Part shown: piece after piece, positions 16,958 through 25,276 of the stretch | How the letters are laid out: every line of letters begins with the position of its first letter | Position numbering within the stretch: position 1 is the first letter of the stretch | Source of the DNA: Flavobacteriaceae bacterium | GTDB lineage: Bacteria; Bacteroidota; Bacteroidia; Flavobacteriales; Flavobacteriaceae | DNA: 64,000 nucleotides | Assembly (NCBI GenBank): GCA_002746415.1 | Contig: NVXD01000021.1 | Coordinates: forward strand, 1 to 64,000 | Direction of reading: 5' to 3' | Notes under the pieces: model-generated | The model's database searches: none | What the model was told of the DNA's origin: nothing | Seen by the model: only the letters and a program-made list of their open reading frames with translations | Position numbers and translations under genes: made by a program

Positions 16958-18730
16958 ATGAAACTCTTAAAAAACATAGACTCTCCCTATGATCTTAGGC
17001 AATTAAATTTTGCTGACCTACCTGGACTCGCTCAAGAATTACGTGATTTCATAATAAACATTGTGGCCACAAAACAAGGTCATTTAGGTGCCAGTTTGGG
17101 AGTAATAGAATTGACCATTGCCTTACACTATGTTTTTGATACACCAAAGGATAAATTAATTTGGGATGTAGGGCACCAAGCCTATGGTCATAAAATATTG
17201 ACTGGTAGAAAAGAAATATTTGACACCAACCGTCAATTGAATGGCATCAGTGGTTTTCCGAAAATAAACGAAAGTGAATACGATGCTTTTGGAACAGGGC
17301 ATAGCTCCACCTCCATATCTGCGATATTAGGCATGGCCATTGCTTCAAAATTAAAAGGAGAAAACAATACACAACATATAGCAGTTATTGGTGATGCCTC
17401 CATTGCCAGTGGGATGGCATTTGAAGGCTTAAATCATTTAGGTGTTACAGATGCTAATGTGTTGATTATATTGAATGACAATGCCATTGGTATAGACCCA
17501 AGTGTTGGTGCGCTTAAAAAATATTTGACCAATGTAAAAAAAGGCACCGCCAAGGATGAAAATATTTTTGAATGTCTGAATCTTAATTATACCGGACCTA
17601 TTGACGGGCATGACCTAGCCGTTTTAACAAAAGAATTGGAACGGTTAAAACATGTAAAAGGACCCAAATTACTCCACGTAATCACAACCAAAGGAAAGGG
17701 GTTAAAGAAAGCTGAAGAAAACCAAGTAACGTATCATGCTCCAGGGAAATTCAATGCCATTACGGGTGAATTAATTCCAAAAAGCCAAGAGTCCCTGCCT
17801 CCCAAATATCAAGATGTTTTTGGACATACTTTGGTTGAGTTGGCGCAACAAAACAAAAACATTGTAGGCATTACTCCCGCCATGCCAACAGGCAGCTCTC
17901 TTAAATATATGATGGAGCAACTACCTGATAGAGCTTTTGATGTGGGCATTGCAGAGCAACATGCAGTTACCATGGCAGCAGGAATGGCAACTGAAGGACT
18001 TATTCCTTTCTGTGCCATCTACTCCACTTTTTTACAGCGGGCCTATGACCAAGTTATCCATGATGTGGCGATACAGAACCTACCCGTAATCTTTTGTTTG
18101 GATCGCGCAGGTTTGGTTGGTGAAGATGGCGCAACGCACCATGGAATATATGATATTGCCTATTTAAGATGCATTCCCAACCTCATTTTGTTCGCTCCTA
18201 TGAATGAGGTAGAACTAAGGAATATCATGTACACCGCTCAATTAGGCCTTCCACACCCAATTGCCATTAGATACCCCAGAGGTAGGGGTGTAACACTAGA
18301 TTGGAAACTGCCTTTTAAAAAAATTCTGTTGGGAACCTCGCAAGAATTAAAAAAGGGCACAAAAATTGCTGTACTTACAACTGGTCCTATTGGAAACATG
18401 GTAATAGCGTTGTTAGCGGAATTAAACCAACCCGAAAAAATTGGACATTACAATATGCCATTTATCAAACCTTTGGATAGGAAGCAATTAACCGCTATTT
18501 TTAATCACTATGAGCAAATAATTACAATTGAAGATGGCTGTAAAACGGGTGGTTTTGGTAGCGCCGTGTTGGAATATGCCAATGAAACAGAAAGTGCTAA
18601 ACCCATAAAAATCTTTGGCGTAGAAGATTTTTTTATAGAACATGGAACTGTTCAACAATTGCATGAATTAGCCAAAATAAATTATTTAACCCTTAAAAAT
18701 TATATCGTTGAAGTCATTAATTCCCTCTAG
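16958..18730 (+). CDS. dxs: 1-deoxy-D-xylulose-5-phosphate synthase
   Basis: A thiamine-diphosphate enzyme of 590 residues that joins pyruvate and glyceraldehyde 3-phosphate in the first step of the MEP isoprenoid pathway. The ThDP/Mg site is GDASIASGMAFEGLNHLG with NDNAIGI. The pyrimidine-binding half has FDVGIAEQHAVTMAAGMA and RAGLVGEDGATHHGIYD. The chain is slightly shorter than the usual 620-640 residues, mainly in the N-terminal region. Its last 23 bases overlap the possible start of the DUF3078 gene. The product can feed the polyprenyl synthase gene at 2839. Confidence 0.95.
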   Translation: MKLLKNIDSPYDLRQLNFADLPGLAQELRDFIINIVATKQGHLGASLGVIELTIALHYVFDTPKDKLIWDVGHQAYGHKILTGRKEIFDTNRQLNGISGFPKINESEYDAFGTGHSSTSISAILGMAIASKLKGENNTQHIAVIGDASIASGMAFEGLNHLGVTDANVLIILNDNAIGIDPSVGALKKYLTNVKKGTAKDENIFECLNLNYTGPIDGHDLAVLTKELERLKHVKGPKLLHVITTKGKGLKKAEENQVTYHAPGKFNAITGELIPKSQESLPPKYQDVFGHTLVELAQQNKNIVGITPAMPTGSSLKYMMEQLPDRAFDVGIAEQHAVTMAAGMATEGLIPFCAIYSTFLQRAYDQVIHDVAIQNLPVIFCLDRAGLVGEDGATHHGIYDIAYLRCIPNLILFAPMNEVELRNIMYTAQLGLPHPIAIRYPRGRGVTLDWKLPFKKILLGTSQELKKGTKIAVLTTGPIGNMVIALLAELNQPEKIGHYNMPFIKPLDRKQLTAIFNHYEQIITIEDGCKTGGFGSAVLEYANETESAKPIKIFGVEDFFIEHGTVQQLHELAKINYLTLKNYIVEVINSL

Positions 18731-19823
18731 TTTGTCACATAAAACAATTTTTACTTTTTTCTGTGTTTTAATATTAAACAGTATAGAAGCCCAACAACCC
18801 TTTTCTATTGTACCACAAACAGCTACCGTTGATACCGTTATCTATAGACCTTCTTTAATAAAAATCAATAACGTCCCCAACGAATCAAAATTAATAACCT
18901 CCTCCCCTTCTTTTCATCATACCAATGCGTTGTTAGATAAGTATCATCAATTTAAAGCCCCTTCTTTTTGGGAAAAAGAAAATAAATTGGATTTAAAATT
19001 AAGCGAAGTCGCTTTTGTGAATTGGAGTGCAGGTGGCGACAACTCGGTTTCTACCTTAGGTAATATGGAATTTAAAAGAAACTATAAGTTTAGATACGTA
19101 AAATGGGACAATAAGCTAAGGGTTAAATATGGCTTGAATGCCCAGGAAGGGCGAAAAATGAGAAAGACAGATGATGAAATAAGAGTGAGCTCTACTTTTG
19201 GCTTTAGAAGAGATACCATTAGCAATTGGTATTATTCTGTAAAGGCTAACTTTAATACGCAGTTTTCCAATGGCTATAAATATCCGAATAGAAATGCTCC
19301 CATTTCAAAATTCATGGCGCCTGGATATTTATTTATTGGAGCAGGAACTTCCTATATCCCCGAAGGAAAAAAATTAAACTTTTACTTCTCCCCCTTTACG
19401 CATAAAGCTACATATGTCATGGATCAAGAACTGGCAAACCAAGGTGCTTTTGGGGTAAAAAAAGCATTGTTAGACGATGAAGGCAATGTGATAAAAAAAG
19501 GCACAAGAAGTTATAAGGAACTAGGTATTTTAGTCACCAATACCTGGGAAACCACTTTGGCTGAAAATATTCTGCTAAACAATCGAATAAACTTGTACAC
19601 AGACTATATCCACAGTATTGGAAATATTGATGTTGATTGGGAACTAAATCTTAATTTAAAAGTTAACCAGTATGTAAATGCTACAATTGGCACACATGTT
19701 ATTTATGATGATGATATTAAGTTTGATGAGGAAAAAGCTGATGACGGTACAATAACTAAAGCTGGCGAACCCAGAATCCAGTTTAAACAACTTTTAGGAG
19801 TCGGTATCGGCTATGTTTTTTAG
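18708..19823 (+). CDS. DUF3078 exported protein
   Basis: A DUF3078 family protein, probably an outer membrane beta-barrel. There is no ATG: the candidate starts are TTG at 18708 (inside dxs) or TTG at 18732, which gives the better signal peptide (KTIFTFFCVLILNSIEAQ). The conserved core is LKLSEVAFVNWSAGGDNS, then a run of alternating strands ending in aromatic YVF, typical of an outer membrane barrel. About 363-371 residues. It overlaps or directly follows dxs and is likely translated by coupling. Function of the family is unknown. Confidence 0.85.
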   Translation: MKSLIPSSLSHKTIFTFFCVLILNSIEAQQPFSIVPQTATVDTVIYRPSLIKINNVPNESKLITSSPSFHHTNALLDKYHQFKAPSFWEKENKLDLKLSEVAFVNWSAGGDNSVSTLGNMEFKRNYKFRYVKWDNKLRVKYGLNAQEGRKMRKTDDEIRVSSTFGFRRDTISNWYYSVKANFNTQFSNGYKYPNRNAPISKFMAPGYLFIGAGTSYIPEGKKLNFYFSPFTHKATYVMDQELANQGAFGVKKALLDDEGNVIKKGTRSYKELGILVTNTWETTLAENILLNNRINLYTDYIHSIGNIDVDWELNLNLKVNQYVNATIGTHVIYDDDIKFDEEKADDGTITKAGEPRIQFKQLLGVGIGYVF

Positions 19824-20051
19824 AGCTGTCTTATTCAAATAAACCATAGAATGCATACTTCAGATTCAGTTGATTGTACGTATCTCATTTCTGGCTCTAT
19901 TGTTCTTGAGCTTGATGAAAATAAAAAGGTTGAACTATTTGAAGTCGATTCAGTTGTTCAAAATGGAACTAGACACAAATGGTACAATGAGGGCGAAATT
20001 CCGGCTCTCTTAATTACCACTTGTATTGGTTCAGAAAGAAAACAAGAATAA
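19824..20051 (+). pseudogene. Cupin-domain protein remnant (N-terminal part missing)
   Basis: The reading frame from ATG 19851 gives 66 residues (HTSDSVDCTYLISGSI, then VVQNGTRHKWYNEGE). These match the C-terminal half of a small-molecule cupin of roughly 150 residues, including both cupin motifs. Homology appears to extend a few codons upstream of the ATG (NHRMHTSD), but the frame there reaches the DUF3078 stop at 19821-19823. The N-terminal half is therefore absent and the open frame is probably a leftover. A short functional cupin translated from 19851 cannot be excluded. Confidence 0.65.
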
Positions 20052-20073
20052 ACGCTTTCCGTCAAACTATACA

Positions 20074-20640
20074 ATGGATCAAATTAAAGAATACTTAGAG
20101 CAAATTGTTAAGGTAAGTGATAAAGATTGGGAGCTGTTTTCCTCTAAACTTAAAAAAGTTGAATGCAAAAAAAGAACCACCCTTTTAAAAATAGGAAAGG
20201 TAGAAAATCATCTCAGTTTCATAGAAAAAAGTTCCATTAGACTTTTTATTCCCAAAGAAGAAAACGACCTCACTTTTGGATTTTGTTTTAAAGGTCAGTT
20301 TATGAGTGCTTACGATTCATTCTTAACACAATTACCGAGTACTTACCAAACTGAAACCTTAACCGATGCTACTCTTTGGAGATTAACTTTCAATGACCTA
20401 CAAGACATTTATAAGAGTACTGAAATTGGAAATATCGTTGGTAGAAAAACAGCAGAAAATCTTTTTTTAATGAAATCGCAAAGAGAGCAATCGCTTCTTA
20501 ATGATACTGCTGAAAAAAGGTATTTAAACTTGTTTACAGAACGACCACAATTGATTAAAGAAATACCTCTAAAATATCTTGCCTCCTATATTGGTGTTAC
20601 CCCGCAAGCATTAAGCCGAATCCGAAAACGGATTTCTTAA
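20074..20640 (+). CDS. Crp/Fnr-family transcriptional regulator
   Basis: About 188 residues from ATG 20074; an in-frame TTG at 20026 inside the cupin remnant is less likely. The N-terminal cyclic-nucleotide-binding-like barrel (about 10-120) lacks the Arg/Glu residues of a cAMP pocket. The C-terminal HTH (about 145-185) reads IPLKYLASYIGVTPQALSRIRK. This is the common short Crp type of Bacteroidota, with no iron-sulphur Cys cluster. The next gene (DoxX-like, 53 bp away) on the same strand is the likely target. Confidence 0.88.
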   Translation: MDQIKEYLEQIVKVSDKDWELFSSKLKKVECKKRTTLLKIGKVENHLSFIEKSSIRLFIPKEENDLTFGFCFKGQFMSAYDSFLTQLPSTYQTETLTDATLWRLTFNDLQDIYKSTEIGNIVGRKTAENLFLMKSQREQSLLNDTAEKRYLNLFTERPQLIKEIPLKYLASYIGVTPQALSRIRKRIS

Positions 20641-20693
20641 CTAGGGTTCATTGTTTGGATAAGTACATCTTCTGACCTTTGTTAAAAAAAAAG

Positions 20694-21149
20694 ATGAAAC
20701 CACTTATCGTCCTTCTTGTAACATTCACAATTGCACTATTTGTATTAAAATTGAAACAAGGCACCTATGACTTTGCCTTTTCTGGACGTATTGCAATGTC
20801 TACAATGCTCCTATTTACGGCATTGGGGCATTTTATGTTTACAGATGGGATGACAATGATGATTCCTGATTTTATTCCCTTCAAAAAAGAAACGGTCTAT
20901 CTTACAGCCATATTAGAAATTTTGGGGGCGTTTGCACTTCATATCATGCAACTCAGAACGATTACTGCTTGGTTATTAATACTATTCTTTTTACTTCTAT
21001 TACCAGCAAATATTAAAGCCTCTGTAGAGCATATAAATTATCAAAAAGGCACTTATAATGGAAATGGGCTCTTGTATTTAGGATTTAGAATTCCCTTGCA
21101 AATGTTATTTATAGCCTGGGTACATTTCAGCGCTATAAGACAGTATTAA
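20694..21149 (+). CDS. DoxX-like membrane protein
   Basis: About 151 residues from ATG 20694 (an in-frame TTG at 20679 is possible). Four membrane helices occur at about 5-22, 34-50, 62-85 and 100-140 (AMSTMLLFTALGHFMF, ILGAFALHIMQL, ITAWLLILFFLLLLP). The spacing and the helix 2-3 loop DFIPFKKETVYLTAI are typical of the DoxX family, members of which are linked to redox and thiol stress. It directly follows the Crp-like regulator gene and precedes a DJ-1/PfpI gene by 20 bp, so the three may form an operon. Substrate unknown. Confidence 0.8.
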   Translation: MKPLIVLLVTFTIALFVLKLKQGTYDFAFSGRIAMSTMLLFTALGHFMFTDGMTMMIPDFIPFKKETVYLTAILEILGAFALHIMQLRTITAWLLILFFLLLLPANIKASVEHINYQKGTYNGNGLLYLGFRIPLQMLFIAWVHFSAIRQY

Positions 21150-21169
21150 ACATCCAAAATCAATATAAT

Positions 21170-21964
21170 ATGAAATATTCAGTGCTACTATCAATGACAT
21201 TATTTACATCATTTATTTTTTCTCAAAATAAAACCATTCTATTTGTAATGAGTGCAGAAGACACTCTTACATTAAATAATGGGGCCAAACAGCGCCAAAC
21301 AGGTGTGTTTTTAAACGAGTTTTATTTAGCGTATCAATCAGTAATTGAGGCAGGGTATAAGGTGAAGTTTGCAACACCATCTGGCATTAAAGCTACCATA
21401 GACAACGAAAGTGAAAACGATAAATATTGGAAGAACAAGTTTGATACTAAAAAAGAAGCACTAAGATTTGTCAAAGAGAATGCTGCCTTTAGAGCACCCA
21501 TGACGCTAGAAGAAGCAATTGCCACCAAAGAACAATATGATGGATTGATCATTCCTGGAGGACAAGGATTAATGATTGACCTAATTCATGACAAAAATAT
21601 TCCTGAATTATTGAAACATTTTGCAAGCAATCAAAAACCGACAGGACTTATTTGTCACGCCCCAATTCTTATTTCAACCATTCCAAAAACGGAAAATCCC
21701 TATATAGGTTTTAAAGTAAACTGCGTTTCTCCATTAGAAGAGTTTGTGATTGAAAACTTTATCATGAAAGGAAAACCAGAAAACAGGAAAATCGCAAAAA
21801 AATTAAAGAAATTGGGATTGAAATATAGAAGTGGATTGCCAAAGGCTAACTTTTCAATTAAAGACAGAAATTTAGTCACAAGTCAGAATCCATATTCAAG
21901 TGATGCTTTTAATGAATTGTTTAGGAAGGCTTTGATTGAATATAGTCAAATGAAAACACATTAA
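21170..21964 (+). CDS. Exported DJ-1/PfpI-family protein
   Basis: A 264-residue protein with a signal peptide at 1-18 (LLSMTLFTSFIFSQ). The DJ-1/PfpI class I glutamine amidotransferase-like fold follows, with PGGQG near 129-133 and the nucleophile elbow GLICHAP, Cys162. An extra helical stretch lies at about 75-120, as in Hsp31-type members. Export is unusual for this family, whose best-known members are cytosolic deglycases, chaperones or glyoxalases. It lies 20 bp after the DoxX-like gene. Activity cannot be assigned from sequence. Confidence 0.85.
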   Translation: MKYSVLLSMTLFTSFIFSQNKTILFVMSAEDTLTLNNGAKQRQTGVFLNEFYLAYQSVIEAGYKVKFATPSGIKATIDNESENDKYWKNKFDTKKEALRFVKENAAFRAPMTLEEAIATKEQYDGLIIPGGQGLMIDLIHDKNIPELLKHFASNQKPTGLICHAPILISTIPKTENPYIGFKVNCVSPLEEFVIENFIMKGKPENRKIAKKLKKLGLKYRSGLPKANFSIKDRNLVTSQNPYSSDAFNELFRKALIEYSQMKTH

Positions 21965-22089
21965 AAAGAGAACCAATTGTCAGTTTGAGTCCAACTAAGA
22001 TTTTCTGTTCGGTTTGTATTTGCTAAATTAGAGGTATAGAATACGTAACTATTCTTTTTAAATTTGATGCGCGTAACTTGTAAACCTAA

Positions 22090-22518
22090 ATGATAACACT
22101 ACAGATAAAAACAAACCCAAATGTTGAAAAGGTTTACAACAATTATCCTGATTCGGTTCGGAACAAAATGGTAGTCCTTAGGAACTTGATTATTGAAACA
22201 GCTGGTGAAATTGAGGAAATTACAAGCTTGGAAGAAACTCTTAAATGGGGGGAACCAAGCTACTTGACTAAAATTGGAAGTACCATTAGAATGGATTGGA
22301 AGGAGAAAACTCCAAATCAGTATGCCATGTTTTTTCAATGCACAAGCCGATTAGTGGAGACTTTCAGATTCATGTTTGGGAATACATTACACTTTGATGG
22401 AAAAAGAGCTATCATTTTTCAATTAGAAGATACCCTTCCCACAGAGGAACTTAAATATTGCATTAAAGCAGCCTTAACCTATCATAAGGTTAAACATTTG
22501 CCCAATTTGGGAATATAA
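22090..22518 (+). CDS. DUF1801 domain protein
   Basis: A 142-residue cytosolic protein of the DUF1801 (YdhG-like) family. The core carries ETLKWGEPSYL and PNQYAMFFQC, and the segment after it FDGKRAIIFQLEDTLPTEEL, ending in a helix (CIKAALTYHKVKHLP). No catalytic residues are known for the family. It is followed 20 bp later by a DUF1330 gene, likely co-transcribed. Function unknown. Confidence 0.82.
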   Translation: MITLQIKTNPNVEKVYNNYPDSVRNKMVVLRNLIIETAGEIEEITSLEETLKWGEPSYLTKIGSTIRMDWKEKTPNQYAMFFQCTSRLVETFRFMFGNTLHFDGKRAIIFQLEDTLPTEELKYCIKAALTYHKVKHLPNLGI

Positions 22519-22538
22519 AATACATAAACTTTAATCAA

Positions 22539-22964
22539 ATGAACACATACATTGACGTTACCCCAGAAGCTGGAAAGGAATTTTTCACGAAACAACACAA
22601 AGGGGAGATTGTAATGCTCAACTTATTAAAGTATAAAAAAATTGCCGACTATTCAGATATAGAATCCTTATCCCCAGGCAAAGAAATTACTGGGAATGAG
22701 GCCTACCAATTATATATAGAGCACACCTTACCTATTCTAAAAAAGGCAGGAAGCACTGTTTTGTTTTATGGCAAAGGAGATGCCTTTCTTATTGGACCAG
22801 AAAACCAAAAATGGGATGCAGTTCTTTTGGTAAAACATAAGAGCGTCTCTAAGTTTATGGAATTTGCCCAAGACCCAACGTATTTAGCTGGTGCTGGCCA
22901 TAGAAAAGCAGCTTTGGAAGATTCTAGATTACTACCCATTAACGAAGCTTCAATTGCAGGGTAA
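22539..22964 (+). CDS. DUF1330 domain protein
   Basis: A 141-residue protein. The DUF1330 pattern, a dimeric alpha-beta barrel, is visible in VMLNLLKYKKIADYSD, then AYQLYIEHTLPILKKAGS and the final DAVLLVKHKSVSKFMEFAQD. No signal peptide or membrane helix is seen. It is the last gene of the accessory series 20.0-23.0 kb. A palindromic repeat follows. Function unknown. Confidence 0.8.
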   Translation: MNTYIDVTPEAGKEFFTKQHKGEIVMLNLLKYKKIADYSDIESLSPGKEITGNEAYQLYIEHTLPILKKAGSTVLFYGKGDAFLIGPENQKWDAVLLVKHKSVSKFMEFAQDPTYLAGAGHRKAALEDSRLLPINEASIAG

Positions 22965-23000
22965 AAAACCACAAAAAAGACAAGTCAAAATGTACAATAT

Positions 23001-23106
23001 ATCATTTCGAAGAAGGCGCGACTGAAAAATCTATTCCTATGCTATAATAATGGTTTTTCACAAATCCTAAAGTGAGATTTCTCACTCTTTGGGATTCGAA
23101 ATGACA
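23001..23106. repeat. Degenerate palindromic intergenic repeat
   Basis: The outer arms read ATCATTTCGA (23001-23010) and TCGAAATGACA (23096-23106). An inner hairpin AGTGAG-ATTT-CTCACT (23071-23086) is flanked by AATCC and GGATT. The composition and ends match the REP-like palindromes scattered in flavobacterial genomes, here decayed on the left side. Confidence 0.6.
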
Positions 23107-23256
23107 ACTTAAATCACAGTCTTAGCACATCTTCTAAAGATAATCAATTGACTATTATTATTGTTTATTTCTGATCTTCAATCCTTTATACTACGAATAA
23201 TGTAATATTTTTCTTATAAACCCGTTCTTGTTTGTGAATTAGCAAATATTATAATC

Positions 23257-23679
23257 ATGGATTCAAAAAAAATAGCCTATTACATAATTTTAGGTCTTTT
23301 CTCAACCGTCATTTTCATCTCCATTTGGAATTATTTATTCAATTACGAAGCAACAGTAGCACAGCTAGAAATACTGGGATATCCAGGACATTTAATTCAC
23401 CCTTTGGCCCTTGCACAAATCGTAGGCATTGTGATTATAATTACCAATAAAGGCGGCTGGATTATAAATTGGGCCTATGCGGGTTTTTTCTATAATTTGG
23501 TTTTTGCCATCATTGCACATCACTCTACCAATCATGGGAATGGTGCAGCAGCGGTAATTTGTCTTATTCTTCTTTTTACCTCCTACGTTCTGAACAAACA
23601 GTTGAAAAATGAAAGAGAAAGCAATACAAGTATTTCCAATCAAACAAAAAATGCTCACATGTCACTTCATAGAGAGTGA
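23257..23679 (+). CDS. DoxX-like four-helix membrane protein
   Basis: A 140-residue protein with four membrane helices (about 5-28, 47-63, 70-88 and 96-116). The loop LEILGYPGHLIHPLALAQI and the helix NWAYAGFFYNLVFAI are typical of the DoxX-like family in this phylum. The hydrophilic tail of about 20 residues is Asn/Ser-rich. It is a second DoxX-type gene within 3 kb, unrelated in close sequence to the one at 20694. It converges on the dGTPase gene. Function unknown. Confidence 0.75.
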   Translation: MDSKKIAYYIILGLFSTVIFISIWNYLFNYEATVAQLEILGYPGHLIHPLALAQIVGIVIIITNKGGWIINWAYAGFFYNLVFAIIAHHSTNHGNGAAAVICLILLFTSYVLNKQLKNERESNTSISNQTKNAHMSLHRE

Positions 23680-23710
23680 AACTGAGAAATGATGCTTTTA
23701 GTAAAACTAT

Positions 23711-25054
23711 TTATAGCTGCTTTCCCATAACTTTATTATGAATATGTACCGCAGCACTATCAGACAAGCTGGCTACATAACAACATGTATTCAATAAAAT
23801 ATGATACAAGGACATATTGGTTCTGCGGTAAAACTCTGGTAAGGTCTCTATCAATAAACCATCATAATTAGAGCTTTTATCCTCTTTTTCACGAACTAAA
23901 GCCCCCGTATACACATCCAAAATATCTGAGATTATTTTATACCCTGCAATTTCCTTTTCAATCACCTCTTGGGATTTGTATATTTTCTCTACGCTAATTT
24001 TAATGATATCCTTAATCTGCGCCATATACTTACTCTTGTCCAAAAGAGAAACATTAAAATTTCCTTTTAAAATTTCATCTTCATTCTCAATAAAAATTTT
24101 CACAGCATCTTGTATCAAGGTATTTATAGCCAATGCCCGTAAGTAACTTAAACGGTCTTCCTTATATGCAATGGCATTGTATTTCTGGGTATTGATGCTA
24201 TCCTTTACCAATTTTATTAAGTACTCTAAGGCAAAATCCTCAGAAATAAGGCCTAGGTTAATACCATCTTCAAAATCTATTATAGTATAACAAATATCGT
24301 CTGCAGCTTCCACTAAAAATGTAAGTGGATGTCTGCAAAAACTAATGTCTTTTCCATTTCGGGTTTGTATCAATCCCAATTCATCTGCTACTTCTTTGAA
24401 AAAATCTTTTTCTGGTTGAAAAAAACCAAACTTCTTATCTGCAATATGCCGGGTGGCTTTTTTTGGTAGTGATTCCTTCGGGTATTTCATAAAAGCACCT
24501 AGTGTAGCATAGCTTAATCTAAGTCCTCCTGTGACACCTTCCTTAGACTCTGAAAGTAATTTAAATCCATTGGCATTACCTTCAAAATCTATAATGTCCT
24601 GATATTCTTTTTCAGATAAGTCTTTCTTATACTTTTCTCCATTCCCTGTTTTAAAATACTCGCCAATTGCTTTTTCCCCACTATGTCCAAATGGTGGGTT
24701 GCCAATATCATGCGATAAGGCTGCAGCAGCTACAATTGCTCCAAAGTCATTGAATTTATATCCATGCACCTCTGATAAAAACGGATGTTTATCCAATAAT
24801 TTTCGTCCTGCAATTCTCCCTAGGCTTCTTCCCACTACAGATACTTCTAAGCTATGTGTTAAGCGCGTGTGCACAAAATCAGTTTTAGACAGCGGTATAA
24901 CTTGTGTTTTGTCTTGCAAGCTTCTAAAGGCCGATGAAAATATGATTCTGTCATAATCAACTTCAAAACCCAAACGGGTTTCATCCTGTTCTTTTCGCAG
25001 TCTTTTATGTGTGTCTCCTTGGCGCTTTAAGGAAAGTAGTTGTTCCCAATTCAT
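23711..25054 (-). CDS. dgt: dGTP triphosphohydrolase (dGTPase)
   Basis: An HD-domain hydrolase of about 447 residues that splits dNTPs, classically dGTP, to deoxynucleoside and triphosphate. HTRLTHSLEVSVVGR and the metal site AALSHDIGNPPFGHSGE show the HD motif, and a second half carries FLVEAADDICYTIIDFEDG. The start was set at ATG 25054; an in-frame TTG nine bases upstream is less likely. It lies opposite the TonB receptor gene, sharing a 222 bp intergenic region whose repeats point toward the receptor. It would act with the ribonucleotide reductase at 56-59 kb in dNTP balance. Confidence 0.93.
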   Translation of the reverse strand: MNWEQLLSLKRQGDTHKRLRKEQDETRLGFEVDYDRIIFSSAFRSLQDKTQVIPLSKTDFVHTRLTHSLEVSVVGRSLGRIAGRKLLDKHPFLSEVHGYKFNDFGAIVAAAALSHDIGNPPFGHSGEKAIGEYFKTGNGEKYKKDLSEKEYQDIIDFEGNANGFKLLSESKEGVTGGLRLSYATLGAFMKYPKESLPKKATRHIADKKFGFFQPEKDFFKEVADELGLIQTRNGKDISFCRHPLTFLVEAADDICYTIIDFEDGINLGLISEDFALEYLIKLVKDSINTQKYNAIAYKEDRLSYLRALAINTLIQDAVKIFIENEDEILKGNFNVSLLDKSKYMAQIKDIIKISVEKIYKSQEVIEKEIAGYKIISDILDVYTGALVREKEDKSSNYDGLLIETLPEFYRRTNMSLYHILLNTCCYVASLSDSAAVHIHNKVMGKQL

Positions 25055-25159
25055 TGTATACAATTAGATACTGCAAGATACATTTTCTCGGCATTGGTTA
25101 CATCTTCCAGTATGCTCTTTTGATTTCACAATATAAACCATACGCATGAGCTAAGTCGC

Positions 25160-25256
25160 TTAACATACTTTTTACATCATAACATTAAACTTACAATAAT
25201 GCAATGAAGCTTTAATATATAGCTAACACACTCTTTACAATCTCTAGCTTTCTTTG
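25160..25256 (+). promoter_or_regulatory. Putative Pho-box array and promoter of the TonB receptor gene
   Basis: In-phase pentamers every 11 bp: ATAAC 25179, CTTAC 25190, GCAAT 25201, TTAAT 25212, CTAAC 25223, TTTAC 25234. A second-phase pair, TTAAC 25160 and TTTAC 25171, lies upstream. The last pentamer ends 10 bp before the -7 element TTTCTTTG (25249-25256). The same geometry recurs before pstS, the porin and PiT. Confidence 0.7.
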
Positions 25257-25276
25257 TCGCAACTAAAAATGATTTG

